DNA of 64,000 nucleotides from NCBI GenBank assembly GCA_003605055.1, contig QZKP01000031.1, positions 1 to 64,000 of the forward strand. Reading direction: 5' to 3'. The first letter of the stretch is position 1, and each line of letters begins with the position of its first letter. Below the pieces are notes generated by a model. The model was not told where the DNA came from. It saw only the letters and a program-made list of their open reading frames with translations, and did not search any database. Origin of the DNA: Desulfarculus sp. GTDB taxonomy: Bacteria > Desulfobacterota > Desulfarculia > Desulfarculales > Desulfarculaceae. A program made the translations under genes and the position numbers. Below, piece after piece: positions 40,139 through 48,229 of this stretch.

Positions 40139-41191
40139 ATGAAGCAAGACAACCCCCTGCATTGCCCGCTGGGCGTCAGTGTGCGCCAGGTTATCCAGCG
40201 CATCAACGACAACAAGATGGGCATCGTGCTCATGGTGGACCAGGACGGGCGCCTGCTGGGCACCATCACCGACGGCGACGTGCGGCGTTTCCTCTTGAAC
40301 CAGGGCAGCCTGGACGGCCCGGCCGGTCCCCTGATCTGGCAACATCCGGTCACCGCGCCGGCCGGCGCCTCCCGTGGGGAGCTGACCCGGCTGCTGACCG
40401 AGCACAAGCTGCGCAACATCCCTCTGCTGGACGATGACGGCCGGCCCACCGGCCTGTTCACCCTGGCCGACGCCCTGGAGAGCGAGGGCGAACGGCCCTG
40501 CGCGGTGATTCTGGCCGGGGGGCAGGGCAAGCGGCTGCGGCCCCTGACCGAGGACATCCCCAAGCCCATGCTGCCGGTGGGGGACGCCCCCCTGCTGGAG
40601 AACATCGTGCGCAACCTGGTGGCCTGCGGCTTCAGCGACATATACTTGTCGGTGAACTACAAGGCCCAGGTCATCGAGGACCATTTCGGCGACGGCCAGG
40701 CCTTCAGGGCCCATATCCGCTATCTGCGCGAGGAAACGGAGTTGGACACGGCCGGGCCGCTGTCCCTGCTGCCGCCCCAGTCCGCGCCGCTGTTGGTGAC
40801 CAACGGCGACATCTACACCGCCACCGGCCTGGACCGGCTGTACGAGTTCCACCTGGCCCACCGCTGCGTGATGACCGTGGCCGCCACCCAGTACCGGGTC
40901 AAGGTGCCCTACGGCGTGCTAAACCTGGCCGGGCACCTGCTGCTGGGCATGGATGAGAAGCCGGAGCAGCGCTTCTACTGCAACGGGGGCATCTACGTGA
41001 TCAACCCGGAGATACTGCGCCTGATCCCCGCGGGCGAAGCCTTTTCCATGAGCCAGCTCCTGGAGCGGGTGCTGGGGGCCGGGCTGCCGGTGGCCGTGTT
41101 CCCCATCCACGAGTCCTGGGTGGACGTAGGCCAGCGGGCCGACCTGGAGCGGGCCTGTGAGGAGGCCCTCGGCAAGGGGGGGGAGCAGTAG
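40139..41191 (+). CDS. Sugar nucleotidyltransferase with N-terminal CBS pair (PtmE-like)
   Basis: CBS-like GIVLMVDQDGRLLGTITDGDVRRFLL and LRNIPLLDDDGRPTGLFTLADAL, then CAVILAGGQGKRLRPLTEDIPKPMLPVGDAPLLENI. Confidence 0.9.
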   Translation: MKQDNPLHCPLGVSVRQVIQRINDNKMGIVLMVDQDGRLLGTITDGDVRRFLLNQGSLDGPAGPLIWQHPVTAPAGASRGELTRLLTEHKLRNIPLLDDDGRPTGLFTLADALESEGERPCAVILAGGQGKRLRPLTEDIPKPMLPVGDAPLLENIVRNLVACGFSDIYLSVNYKAQVIEDHFGDGQAFRAHIRYLREETELDTAGPLSLLPPQSAPLLVTNGDIYTATGLDRLYEFHLAHRCVMTVAATQYRVKVPYGVLNLAGHLLLGMDEKPEQRFYCNGGIYVINPEILRLIPAGEAFSMSQLLERVLGAGLPVAVFPIHESWVDVGQRADLERACEEALGKGGEQ

Positions 41192-42186
41192 TGGGTTTCT
41201 GGCAGGATCTGCCGGTGCTGGTCACCGGCGCCGACGGCTTCATCGGCAGCCACCTTACCGAGCGCCTGGCCGCCGAAGGCGCCCGGGTGCGGGCCCTGGC
41301 CTATTACAACTCATTCGCCCGCTGGGGCTGGCTGGACGAACTGCCGGCCGCGGCCCGGGAGCGGGTGGAGATATTCCCCGGCGACATCCGCGACCCCCAG
41401 CGGGTGGAGGAGGCGGTGCAGGGGCAGAAGGTGGTGTTCCACCTGGCCAGCCTCATCGCCATACCCTACAGCTACCACGCCCCGGACAGCTATGTGCAGA
41501 CCAACGTGGGCGGTGCGCTGAACGTGCTCAACGCCTGCCGGCGCCAGGGGGTGGAGCGCCTGGTGCACACCTCCACCAGCGAGGTCTACGGCTCGGCGCG
41601 CTACGTGCCCATTGACGAGCAGCACCCCCTGCAGGGCCAGAGCCCCTACAGCGCCTCCAAGATCGGGGCCGACGCCCTGGCCGAGAGCTACTGGCGCGCC
41701 TTTGGCCTGCCGGTGGCCATCATCCGGCCCTTCAACACCTACGGCCCCCGCCAGTCGGGCCGGGCGGTGATCCCCACCATGCTCAGCCAACTGGCCGCCG
41801 GGGCCCAAGAGTTGCGCCTGGGGGCGCTCAGCCCCACCCGGGACTTCAACTACGTGGCCGACACGGTGGAGGGCTTTTTGGCCGTGGCCCGGGCCGAACA
41901 GGCGCTGGGCCGGGTGGTCAACATCGGCTCGGGCCGGGAGATCGCCATCGGCGATCTGGCCGAAAAGATCATGGCCGCGGTGGGCCGTAAGGTGCCCATC
42001 CTCACAGAAGAGGCCCGGCTGCGGCCGGCGGCCAGCGAGGTGGACCGCCTGCTCTGCGACCACACCCTGGCCCGGGAGCTGACCGGCTGGCAGCCGCGCC
42101 ACAGCCTGGAAGAGGGGCTGGCCGCCACCGCCGCCTGGGTGGCCGCCAACCTGCACCACTTCCGACCCGGCTCCTACACCATCTAG
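41191..42186 (+). CDS. NAD-dependent 4,6-dehydratase, LegB-like
   Basis: LVTGADGFIGSHLTERLAAEGARVRALAYYNSFARWGWLDELPA, VHTSTSEVYGSARYVPIDEQHPLQGQSPYSASKIGADALAESY. Confidence 0.9.
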   Translation: MGFWQDLPVLVTGADGFIGSHLTERLAAEGARVRALAYYNSFARWGWLDELPAAARERVEIFPGDIRDPQRVEEAVQGQKVVFHLASLIAIPYSYHAPDSYVQTNVGGALNVLNACRRQGVERLVHTSTSEVYGSARYVPIDEQHPLQGQSPYSASKIGADALAESYWRAFGLPVAIIRPFNTYGPRQSGRAVIPTMLSQLAAGAQELRLGALSPTRDFNYVADTVEGFLAVARAEQALGRVVNIGSGREIAIGDLAEKIMAAVGRKVPILTEEARLRPAASEVDRLLCDHTLARELTGWQPRHSLEEGLAATAAWVAANLHHFRPGSYTI

Positions 42187-42189
42187 CCG

Positions 42190-43752
42190 ATGAACGCGCT
42201 GTTCCTCACCCAAGCCGGCAGCCTGGAAACCTTCCATCGGCTGGCCCAGGCCCTGCGGCCCCTTGGCCTAGAGCGCGCCGGCTTCGTGGTCACGGACTCG
42301 CGCTACTTTCATGAGACCTTTCTGCCGCAACACCCCGGGTTCGAAAGCCAGGGCCAGGCCCTGCTCAAGGAGTGGGAGCTCTACGCCCGGGCCCTGGCCG
42401 GCCGGGCCGAGCCAACGGCGCTGGCCGAGTTGGAACAGCGCCTGGGCGCGCCCTATCTCTGGGACGCCCTGGTGGCCGACCGGCGCATATACCTGGGCCG
42501 CAAGGCCACCTTCACCCAGGACTACGCTCCGTCCTTCAGTCACCCGCAGATGCTCTCCATCCTGCAGCACATGGCTTTAGCCCTGGAGGCGCTGTTCGAC
42601 CAGGTGCAGCCGGATATGGTGGTCTCCTTCATCTGCGTGACCATGGCCGACTACCTGGGCTGGCGGGTGGCGGCCAGCCGGGGCATTCCCTACCTGAACC
42701 TGCGGCCCACCCGCATACGCAACTACTTTTACGCCGGCGAAAGCCCCCTGGAGCCCTCGGCCTGGCTGTGGCGAGCCTATGAGCGCCGGCGGACCGCGGG
42801 CGGCGACACCACGGCGGCGGCCGCGTATCTGGCCGAGGTGCGCGGCCAGAGTGCCCGCTACGAGGGCGTGATCGCGCCCTCGGCCAAGCCCATGGAGCAG
42901 GCCCTGGGCCCCGGCGAGCAGCCGGGCCCGGCCGCCCGCCTGGCCCGGGCCTGGGGGCAGTGGCGCGACTACCAGAGCAAATACCGCCGGGACCCGCACG
43001 TGCCGCCGCTGGTCAGCCAGACTATTTACCGGCGGGTGGTCAAGCCCTGGCGGGCCTGGAGCCTGGACCAGCGCCTGCGGCCCCATTACCTGAGCCCGGA
43101 TCAACTGGCCGCGGGCAGCTTCGCCTTCTTTCCCCTGCACAAGGAGCCCGAGGTCACGCTCCTGGTCTACAGCAAGCCCTATCTGAACCAGATCGAGGCC
43201 TGCCGGCTCATCGCCTCCAGCCTGCCGGTGGGCCTGAAGCTGGTGGTCAAGGAGCACCCGGGCAGCGTGGGGGCGCGTAAGCCGGGCTTCTACAGCAAGC
43301 TCTTGCAGATACCCAATCTGGCCCTGGCCCCGCCGGAGCTGGACGCGCGCCGGCTCATAGAAAAGGCGGCGCTCATCGCGGTGATCGCCGGGTCGGTGGG
43401 CTTTGAGGCCCTGATGCTGGGGCGACCGGTGCTGACCCTGGGCAACGCGCCCTTCAACTGCCTGCCCCCCAGCATGCTGCGCCAGGCGACCCAGCCCCTG
43501 CGCCTGAGTCAGGAGGTGGCCGGGCTGCTGGCCGGTCACCAGCACGACGAGCAGGCGCTCCTGGCCTACCTGAGCACGGTGATGGAAAACTCCTGCCCGG
43601 TGGACTGGTACTCCCTGTTCCTGGGCCGGCAGGGGGTGCATACCGTGGGCAATGAGGAGGGCGACCGCCAGGCGCGGCAAGAGGAGCAGACCGGCCGCCT
43701 GGCCGAGTATCTGCTGCGGCGGGCGGCGGAGATCAAGGCGGGGGCTGCCTAG
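42190..43752 (+). CDS. Capsule/surface polysaccharide biosynthesis protein, unknown specificity
   Basis: 520 aa; LKLVVKEHPGSVGARKPGFYSKLLQIPNLALAPPELDARRLIEKAALIAVIAGSVGFEALMLGRPVLTLG. Confidence 0.65.
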   Translation: MNALFLTQAGSLETFHRLAQALRPLGLERAGFVVTDSRYFHETFLPQHPGFESQGQALLKEWELYARALAGRAEPTALAELEQRLGAPYLWDALVADRRIYLGRKATFTQDYAPSFSHPQMLSILQHMALALEALFDQVQPDMVVSFICVTMADYLGWRVAASRGIPYLNLRPTRIRNYFYAGESPLEPSAWLWRAYERRRTAGGDTTAAAAYLAEVRGQSARYEGVIAPSAKPMEQALGPGEQPGPAARLARAWGQWRDYQSKYRRDPHVPPLVSQTIYRRVVKPWRAWSLDQRLRPHYLSPDQLAAGSFAFFPLHKEPEVTLLVYSKPYLNQIEACRLIASSLPVGLKLVVKEHPGSVGARKPGFYSKLLQIPNLALAPPELDARRLIEKAALIAVIAGSVGFEALMLGRPVLTLGNAPFNCLPPSMLRQATQPLRLSQEVAGLLAGHQHDEQALLAYLSTVMENSCPVDWYSLFLGRQGVHTVGNEEGDRQARQEEQTGRLAEYLLRRAAEIKAGAA

Positions 43753-43774
43753 GCCCCTGCGGCGGGAGAGGAGC

Positions 43775-44824
43775 ATGGCAGAGTTCGAGCTGGCTGGCCG
43801 CAAGATCGGCCCCACCCATCCGCCCCTGGTCATTGCCGAGGCGGGCATCAATCACGAGGGCGAGTTTACTAAGGCCATCGCCCTGGTGGACGCGGCCAAG
43901 GCCGCCGGCGCGGAGTGCATCAAGTTTCAGTGCCACATCACCGAGGCCGAGATGATCCCCACGGACATGACCCCGGGCGAGATATCCCGGGAAAAGCTAT
44001 GGGACATCATCAAGCGCTGCGAGCTGAGTGCGGACGAGGAGCGGCGGGTGCAGGCCCACTGCGCCCAGCAGGGCATCCGGTATCTGTCCACGCCCTTCTC
44101 CCGCGAGGCCGCCGACCGCCTGCAGGCCATGGGCGTGCCCGCCTTCAAGATCGGCTCGGGCGAGTGCAATAACCTGCCCCTGCTCAAGCATGTGGCTTCC
44201 TTCGGCAAGCCCATGATCCTGTCCACGGGCATGAACGACCTGGAGTCCGTGCGCCGCTCGGTGGCGGTGATCCAGGCCGCCGGCGCGCCCTTGATGCTCA
44301 TGCACTGCACTTCCTTGTACCCCACGCCCCATGACAAGGTTCGCCTGGGGGCCATCCCCCAGATGATTAGGGAGTTCGGCCTGCCCGTGGGCCTGAGCGA
44401 CCACAGCCTGGGCATCTGGGCCTGCCTGGGCGCCGTGGCCCTGGGGGCCTGCGCGCTGGAAAAGCACTTCACCATTAGCCGCGACTGGCCGGGCCCGGAC
44501 ACCGGCCTGTCCATCGAGCCGCAGGAGTTGGCCGATCTGGTGAATGGCTCGCGGGCGGTGTGGGAGGCGGCGGGCAAGGGAGAGGCCACGGCCAAGGGCA
44601 TTCTGCCCGAGGAGCAGCCGGTGATAGACTTCGCTTACGCCAGCGTGGTGACCATCGCGCCCATCAAGGCCGGCCAGAGTTTCGACCGGGACAACACCTG
44701 GGTCAAGCGGCCGGGCACCGGGCCCATACTGGCCGCGGACCTGGAGCGGGTGCTGGGCAAGAAGGCCCGCCGCGACCTGCCGGCCGAGGTGCAGATCGCC
44801 CCGGACGACGTGCATGGCTTCTAA
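43775..44824 (+). CDS. neuB: N-acetylneuraminate/legionaminate synthase-like (NeuB family)
   Basis: VIAEAGINHEGEFTKAIALVDAAKAAGAECIKFQCH, KIGSGECNNLPLLKHVASFGKPMILSTGMND, C-terminal SAF-like domain; start moved to 43775. Confidence 0.93.
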   Translation: MAEFELAGRKIGPTHPPLVIAEAGINHEGEFTKAIALVDAAKAAGAECIKFQCHITEAEMIPTDMTPGEISREKLWDIIKRCELSADEERRVQAHCAQQGIRYLSTPFSREAADRLQAMGVPAFKIGSGECNNLPLLKHVASFGKPMILSTGMNDLESVRRSVAVIQAAGAPLMLMHCTSLYPTPHDKVRLGAIPQMIREFGLPVGLSDHSLGIWACLGAVALGACALEKHFTISRDWPGPDTGLSIEPQELADLVNGSRAVWEAAGKGEATAKGILPEEQPVIDFAYASVVTIAPIKAGQSFDRDNTWVKRPGTGPILAADLERVLGKKARRDLPAEVQIAPDDVHGF

Positions 44825-45761
44825 TCTGGCCCACAGACCGGTGCTGGTCACCGGCGCGGCCGGGTTCATCGGCCGGCACCTGCTGCCCCGCCTGCGGGCG
44901 CGGGGGGCGCTGGTGGTGGCCCTGGACGAGAGGCCGCCAGAGGGCGCGGCCTTTGATCCGAACGTGACTTGGCTGGCGGGCTCGGTGCAGGTGGAGGCGG
45001 ACCTGACCCGGGCCCTGGAGACCCTGCCGGCCGGCGAGGCGGTGTTGTTTCACCTGGCCGGCTGGAGCCACGTGGAACAATGCGAGAATGACCCGGCCGG
45101 CGCCAGGGCGCTCAACGTGGAGGCGGCCCTGAATGTCGCCGGGCTTTGGCGCGCCCAGGGCTATAGCAAGATGGTTTTTCCCTCTACAGCCCTGGTATAT
45201 GCGCCCGCCTGCGACGGCAGGTCGCACGAGGAGGATGATCCCGTGCAACCGGCTGGCGTTTACACCCAGAACAAATTAGAGGCTGAGCAAAGGCTATGCG
45301 CCCTGGCCAGAGTAAAGGGCTTGTCCATTGAGATAGCCCGTCTGAGCCAAATCTATGGACCCGGCGCAGCCGGCGACACGGTAGTGGCTCAGGCCATAGG
45401 TCATGCCTTGGCTGGTGATCCGCCGGTGATGCGCAAGCCCGGCGAGGTGCTAGACTTCATTCACGTACAGGACGTGGCTGAGGGTTTGTTGCGTCTGGCC
45501 CTGCTGCCAGAAACCGTTGGTTGTCAGGTGGTGAACCTCTCCAGCGGCCGCGGACACAGCGTGGGGCAGATGGCGGAGATGGTCAGGCAAATGGCTGGCA
45601 TCCATGAGGGGTCCCCGCAGGTAATGGGTCAGAAAGCCGCTAATAAGGTCCTGGTGTTGAACAACACCAGGCTGAAAGCCCTGACCGGCTGGCAGCCGGA
45701 GTACGACCTGGCCGCCGGCCTGGCCCAGACCTGGCAGGAAATGAAGGGACGCCGTGGCTAA
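44814..45761 (+). CDS. NAD-dependent epimerase/dehydratase
   Basis: VLVTGAAGFIGRHLLPRLRARGALVVALDERP; overlaps neuB stop and next gene's start. Confidence 0.88.
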   Translation: MASNLAHRPVLVTGAAGFIGRHLLPRLRARGALVVALDERPPEGAAFDPNVTWLAGSVQVEADLTRALETLPAGEAVLFHLAGWSHVEQCENDPAGARALNVEAALNVAGLWRAQGYSKMVFPSTALVYAPACDGRSHEEDDPVQPAGVYTQNKLEAEQRLCALARVKGLSIEIARLSQIYGPGAAGDTVVAQAIGHALAGDPPVMRKPGEVLDFIHVQDVAEGLLRLALLPETVGCQVVNLSSGRGHSVGQMAEMVRQMAGIHEGSPQVMGQKAANKVLVLNNTRLKALTGWQPEYDLAAGLAQTWQEMKGRRG

Positions 45762-46941
45762 GCGCAAGATCGCCATCTTCACCGGCAACCGGGCCGAGTA
45801 CGGCCTGCAGAAGCCGGTGATCCAGGCCGTGTACGATCACCCGGAGCTGGAGCCCTATCTGCTGGTGGGCGGGGCGCACCTGAACGAGGACTTCGGCCTG
45901 ACCAAGCAGGAGATCGCCCGGGACGGCTTCAAGGTCTTTGCCGAGGTCAAGATAGATTTGCCCCAGGACAACCTGGTGGGCACGGCCCAGGCCATCGGCA
46001 CCGGCATCCTCAACCTCAGCCGCACCCTGGCCGAGCTCAAGCCCGACTTCCTGGTGGTGTACGCCGACCGCTTCGAGGGCTTCGCCGCGGTGATCACCGG
46101 CAGCCAGATGGGCATCCCCACCGCACATATAGAGGGCGGGGACATCACCGAGGGCGGGGCCTTGGACGACATGGTGCGCCACGCCATGACCAAGCTGGCC
46201 CACCTGCACTTCACCACCAACGAGCAGGCCGCCGAGCGGGTGCGCCGCCTGGGCGAGGAGCCTTGGCGGGTGCACAACGTGGGCTTCCCGGCCCTGGACC
46301 TGATCGCCAAGGGCGACCTGGCTACGCCGGCCGAGCTGGCCCAGCGCCTGGGCCTGGACCCGGCCCGGCCTCTGGTGATCTTCACCCAGCACTCGGTGAC
46401 CACCGAGTTCGAGCAGGCCCTGGCCCAGTTGGAGCCCTCGTTGCAGGCCCTGGAGGAGCTGGCCGGCCGCGGCGTGCAGGTGATCGCCACCTATCCCAAC
46501 AACGATGCCGGCGGCATGCGCATCATCAAGCGCCTGGAGCAATGGGCCGCCCAGGGCCTGCCCGGCGTGCAGGTGCAGGGCAGCCTGGGGCGCTACATTT
46601 ACCACGGGGTGCTGAACCTCTGCGGCCGGGAGGGCCGGGGGGCCTGCCTGGGCAACTCCTCCAGCGGCATCAAGGAGACCCCGGCCCTGGGCTGCCCGGC
46701 GGTGAACATCGGTAGCCGCCAGCAGGGCCGGCTGCGGGCGGCCAACGTCATCGACACCGGCTACGACCGCGACGAGATCCTGGCCGCCGCCGACAAGGCC
46801 CTCTGGGACGAGGCCTTCCGGGATCTGTGCCGCACCTGCCGCAACCCTTACGGCCAAGGCGACGCTGGCGCCCGCATCGCCCAGGTGCTGGCGCAGGCGG
46901 AGCTGGGCCCGGCACTGATCCAGAAGAAGATGACCTACTGA
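45754..46941 (+). CDS. neuC: Hydrolysing UDP/GDP-N-acetyl sugar 2-epimerase (NeuC/LegG-like)
   Basis: KIAIFTGNRAEYGLQKPVIQAV, HIEGGDITEGGALDDMVRHAMTKLAHLHFTTNEQAAERVRRLGE, LGNSSSGIKETPALGCPAVNIGSRQQGR. Confidence 0.93.
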   Translation: MAKRKIAIFTGNRAEYGLQKPVIQAVYDHPELEPYLLVGGAHLNEDFGLTKQEIARDGFKVFAEVKIDLPQDNLVGTAQAIGTGILNLSRTLAELKPDFLVVYADRFEGFAAVITGSQMGIPTAHIEGGDITEGGALDDMVRHAMTKLAHLHFTTNEQAAERVRRLGEEPWRVHNVGFPALDLIAKGDLATPAELAQRLGLDPARPLVIFTQHSVTTEFEQALAQLEPSLQALEELAGRGVQVIATYPNNDAGGMRIIKRLEQWAAQGLPGVQVQGSLGRYIYHGVLNLCGREGRGACLGNSSSGIKETPALGCPAVNIGSRQQGRLRAANVIDTGYDRDEILAAADKALWDEAFRDLCRTCRNPYGQGDAGARIAQVLAQAELGPALIQKKMTY

Positions 46942-46960
46942 GGCCTGTGGGCGGTGAGCC

Positions 46961-48208
46961 GTGCTCAAGCTGCTAGATGATTTTCCCGGCGCCAATATCG
47001 GGCCGGGTCAAGTGGACGGCAACCGAGTGCGGCTGCGCCTGCGGCGCGATCCCGTTACCCGGGCCGACGGCGCCCGCCACGACTACAACTACCACTTCGT
47101 CTTCGGCCTGCAGAACCAGGGCCCTGCTCCCTGCCGCGCACAGGTGGGCATCGAGGCCGAGGGCCCGCAGGGGCTCAGCCAGCGGCCCCTGCTCTACGCC
47201 GCGGCCACCCTGGAAGAGGAGTTCGCGCCAGCTAATGTAGGGGCCCGCTATGACGGCGGCCGCGCCTACTGGCTGGAGCTGGACCTGGCCGCCGGCCAGA
47301 GCCTCTATCTGGCCAACACCTATTTTCAGCCGCCGGCCCGGCTGGCGGCGCGGCTGGCCGAGCTGGCCGCGGCCGGCGGGGCCCGGGCCGAGGCGTACGG
47401 CCACAGCCTGCAGGGCAGGGATTTAGTGGCCTATCACTACCCGGCCGCCCAGGGCCCTGAGCAGGCCTGCGTGTTCATCACCAGCGGCTTCCATCCGCCC
47501 GAGCCCGACACCCTGGCCAGCCAGGCCGTCATGCAGTGGCTGGCCTCGCCCCAGGCCAGCGAGGCGCGCCAGCGCCTGTCATTCTGCCTGGCGCCCATGG
47601 TGAACCCGGATGGCTTTTTCTTGGGCACCCAGGGGCACAACGCGGCCGGAGTGAATTTTTACTGGGAGTTCCGGCCGGAGCGGGCAGAGCGTATCCCCGA
47701 GGCTGCGGCCCTGTGGGCCCTGGCCCAGCGCCTGCAGCCGGCGCTGTACTTCGACTTCCACGCCTACACCTTCCAGGGCGCGGCCAAGGCCGCCGGCCCC
47801 TATCTGAAGCCGCAGTGGCACTACCGGGGCTTGGCGGTGCGCACCCTGGCCGCGGACATGGAGCGCCGCCTGCTGGAGTTCACGGGCGGGGCCTGCATGC
47901 GCGGGGCCTCGCCCCTGGCCCTGACCACCCTGCAATCCCGGCTCACCCGGCGCTTCAACACCGTCACCTTTGCCAAGTACCACCTGCACCTGGGCCAGGG
48001 CCTGGAGGCCTGCCGTGAGCACGGCCGCCAGGTGGTGGCCGCCGCGGCCCTGGCCATGCTGGACGCGGATCTGACCCGCACGGCGGACATCCTGGCGGCG
48101 CCCTACGGCCGTCAGCCCCGTGACCCGCTGCGCAGCCTGGCCGGCTGGAGCCAGGCCCTGTGGGAGGGGCCCAGCAAGGGATTCCTGCGGCCGCTGTTGG
48201 GCCGCTAG
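46961..48208 (+). CDS. M14-family zinc carboxypeptidase-like protein
   Basis: SGFHPPEPDT (HxxE), MVNPDGFFLGTQGHNAAGVNFYWEF, FDFHAYTF; N-terminal beta-domain preceding catalytic domain; GTG start. Confidence 0.78.
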   Translation: MLKLLDDFPGANIGPGQVDGNRVRLRLRRDPVTRADGARHDYNYHFVFGLQNQGPAPCRAQVGIEAEGPQGLSQRPLLYAAATLEEEFAPANVGARYDGGRAYWLELDLAAGQSLYLANTYFQPPARLAARLAELAAAGGARAEAYGHSLQGRDLVAYHYPAAQGPEQACVFITSGFHPPEPDTLASQAVMQWLASPQASEARQRLSFCLAPMVNPDGFFLGTQGHNAAGVNFYWEFRPERAERIPEAAALWALAQRLQPALYFDFHAYTFQGAAKAAGPYLKPQWHYRGLAVRTLAADMERRLLEFTGGACMRGASPLALTTLQSRLTRRFNTVTFAKYHLHLGQGLEACREHGRQVVAAAALAMLDADLTRTADILAAPYGRQPRDPLRSLAGWSQALWEGPSKGFLRPLLGR

Positions 48209-48229
48209 GGTCGCTTGCTGTAAGGGGGC

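Noticed and set aside
39425-40861. 478-aa - strand ORF spanning the 38422 and 40139 genes and their intergenic region
   Set aside because: Crosses two supported genes; composition typical of spurious GC-rich frames.
45640-46995. 451-aa - strand ORF opposite neuC-like gene
   Set aside because: Shadow ORF; neuC motifs are clear on + strand.
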